From Calothrix sp. PCC 7716 (lineage in GTDB: Bacteria > Cyanobacteriota > Cyanobacteriia > Cyanobacteriales > Nostocaceae), in contig NZ_AP025018.1 of NCBI RefSeq assembly GCF_019977735.1, positions 9,986,580 through 10,050,579 on the forward strand: a stretch of 64,000 nt of DNA. Reading direction: 5' to 3'. Below the pieces are notes generated by a model. That model ran no database searches and was not told the origin of the DNA. It worked only from the letters and a program-made list of their open reading frames with translations. The number at the start of each line of letters is the position of its first letter. Within the stretch, counting starts at the first letter, position 1. This document shows, piece by piece, positions 62,793 to 64,000 of the stretch. A program made the position numbers and the translations under genes.

Positions 62793-62809
62793 TGAGGAAA
62801 TTGTGAGGA
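62793..62809 (+). promoter_or_regulatory. TGAGGA box, upstream of the 211-aa gene
   Basis: TTTGAGGAAATTGTGAGGA, centred 73 bp upstream of the start at 62728. Same orientation relative to the gene as at the other four. Confidence 0.7.
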
Positions 62810-62921
62810 GATTTTATACTTAGTGAATATAGTCTTTTTGTACTGCTATTTAGATAAATGTGAACCACTTCCATTACTTACTTAGTTGGTATATAATAAG
62901 TTGAATGTAAGTTACTGCGTT

Positions 62922-64000
62922 TTACTCCATTAAAATCAATCGTAGCGAATCTAAACGTACATACCAAGGCAAGGGTCGGTCTTTAAGTGTCACCCATTTT
63001 TCTTTAAATATCTCTGCTTGCAAATGATAATCGCTTTTGCTTTTAGGAGGATTGTGTAATTTTAAAAATAATGTCATTCGGTGCGGGGTTTCGATGCTAT
63101 TTGCTAACCAACATGGAAATGTATTTTCTTGATTTGAATCGTTGGTGAAAGTAATTTGATGCGCGCGAATGGCAATGTTAGAAGAATTATAAGGGATTGG
63201 TTCGATTACTCGCAATGTACAACCCCAATCAATAGCTTCTACTTGTTCTAACTGTTTAACAACTGCTGTGGAAAAGTTTTTACAACCTGTAATTTTAGCA
63301 ACGGTGACAGTTTGTGGTCTTTCAAAAATTTCATGTTTAGAACCATATTGTATAGCTTTGCCTTGCTCTAATACCAATAAGTTTGAGCAAACTCTATAAG
63401 CTTCTTCCATATTATGGGTTACAAATAAAGATACACCACCGTAATCAGCAAGTTTTGCAATCATTTCTTGTTCGAGTTGGCTTCGTAAATAAGTGTCCAA
63501 CGCTGAAAATGGTTCATCTAATAGCAGCGCTTCTGGTTGCGAAGCTAATGCTCTTGCTAATGCGACTCTTTGTTGCTGTCCTCCAGAAAGTTGATGGGGA
63601 TATCTATTACCTAGTCCTGATAATTGTAGAGCTATTAAGTGAGTTTCTACTTGTTGTTTAATTGCTTTACTAGAAATTTTTTTTTGTACACCAAAGGCAA
63701 TATTTTCTGCTACTGTCATATGAGGAAACAGAGCGTAATTTTGAACTACAAAACCTATCTTGCGCTCGCGTGAAGGTATATTAATTTTACGTTCAGAGTC
63801 AAATAGAACTTTCCCATTCAAAATAATTTTACCTTTTGTTGGTGTTTCTACTCCTGCCAAACAACGTAAAATCATACTTTTTCCGGCACCTGAACCCCCC
63901 AATAACCCTAAAGGTTGGTTGTCTGCATTGAATGATACTTGTAATTCAAAATCAGCAAGTTGTTTATAAATATCAACAATAAGACAAGAATTCGTAGAGA
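62922..64000 (-). CDS. modC: ModC-type molybdate ABC transporter ATPase (5' end outside window)
   Basis: The reading frame is open to the window edge; LIVDIYKQLADFELQVSFNA is the usual ModC start, so only a few codons are missing. Walker A GGSGAGKS, Q-loop VVQNYALFPHM, signature LSGGQQQRVALARAL, Walker B ALLLDEPFSALD and switch His in FVTHNMEEAY are all present. The C-terminal third (about 215 on) is divergent and lacks a clear MOP/TOBE fold. ModC powers molybdate uptake, needed here for nitrate reductase or nitrogenase cofactors (organism-level inference). Sulphate- or other-anion specificity is not excluded. Confidence 0.8.
   Translation of the reverse strand, partial: STNSCLIVDIYKQLADFELQVSFNADNQPLGLLGGSGAGKSMILRCLAGVETPTKGKIILNGKVLFDSERKINIPSRERKIGFVVQNYALFPHMTVAENIAFGVQKKISSKAIKQQVETHLIALQLSGLGNRYPHQLSGGQQQRVALARALASQPEALLLDEPFSALDTYLRSQLEQEMIAKLADYGGVSLFVTHNMEEAYRVCSNLLVLEQGKAIQYGSKHEIFERPQTVTVAKITGCKNFSTAVVKQLEQVEAIDWGCTLRVIEPIPYNSSNIAIRAHQITFTNDSNQENTFPCWLANSIETPHRMTLFLKLHNPPKSKSDYHLQAEIFKEKWVTLKDRPLPWYVRLDSLRLILME

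Overview
The window looks like chromosome of a filamentous, Nostocales-type cyanobacterium. Markers are the sbtA/sbtB bicarbonate-uptake pair, a high-light-inducible protein (hli), a Tab2/Atab2 RNA-binding protein, a PEP-CTERM exported protein, many multi-domain two-component proteins, a CHAT/pentapeptide protein and a TPS-type haemagglutinin exoprotein. The DNA is AT-rich. It is saturated with the hexamer GGCGCC (about 109 copies by hand count), and I found no copy of the usual cyanobacterial HIP1 octamer GCGATCGC. No tRNA, rRNA or CRISPR array was seen.

Layout. 1-3.0 kb: sbtB (partial) and sbtA on the minus strand, followed by wreckage: a broken bicA/SulP start, a 34-codon second sbtA remnant, an ISKra4-type transposase fragment and a Uma2-like fragment. 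This stretch has higher GC and no GGCGCC. 3.3-14.9 kb: exported and cell-surface proteins, a prolyl oligopeptidase, small secreted proteins, a DUF3102-like protein and an HTH regulator, an alpha/beta hydrolase, an SDR-phytanoyl-dioxygenase fusion and a GH140-like protein. 15-28 kb: adenine methylase, a glycosyltransferase with an in-frame stop, a ClC-CBS-USP transporter, a PmbA/TldE protein, Tab2, a duplicated small gene with an aspartic protease, an HNH cassette and a broken hsdM. 28-41.6 kb: haemagglutinin exoprotein, hybrid histidine kinase, CHAT/pentapeptide protein, FIST sensor plus kinase, DUF1822 protein and sigma factor. 41.7-52.5 kb: small exported proteins, hli, a broken Fe-S/cNMP protein, two tandem putative small RNAs, ferritin-like protein, MFS transporter, VOC protein, HEAT and 14-bladed WD40 proteins, and a fatty acid desaturase. 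53.1-62.8 kb: a stress cluster (Hsp20, multi-receiver OmpR-type regulator, universal stress protein, acetate-CoA ligase/GNAT, two uncharacterised proteins). 62.9-64 kb: a ModC-type ATPase running off the end.

The most interesting signal is in the 53-63 kb cluster. A 17-bp direct repeat, TGAGGA-N5-TGAGGA with an 11-bp period, lies upstream of hsp20, the USP gene, the acetate-CoA ligase gene and both uncharacterised genes, almost always in the same orientation relative to the gene. An 11-bp-spaced direct repeat is what an OmpR/PhoB-type winged-helix dimer reads, and the cluster encodes such a regulator. I infer a local, self-contained stress or dormancy regulon.

Other second-look items are two tandem ~56-nt transcription units (shared upstream element, shared 16-nt start, separate terminators) at 45.4-45.6 kb; a sigma/DUF1822/CHAT locus interrupted by a FIST-kinase pair; and several genes reshaped by repeats or small lesions.
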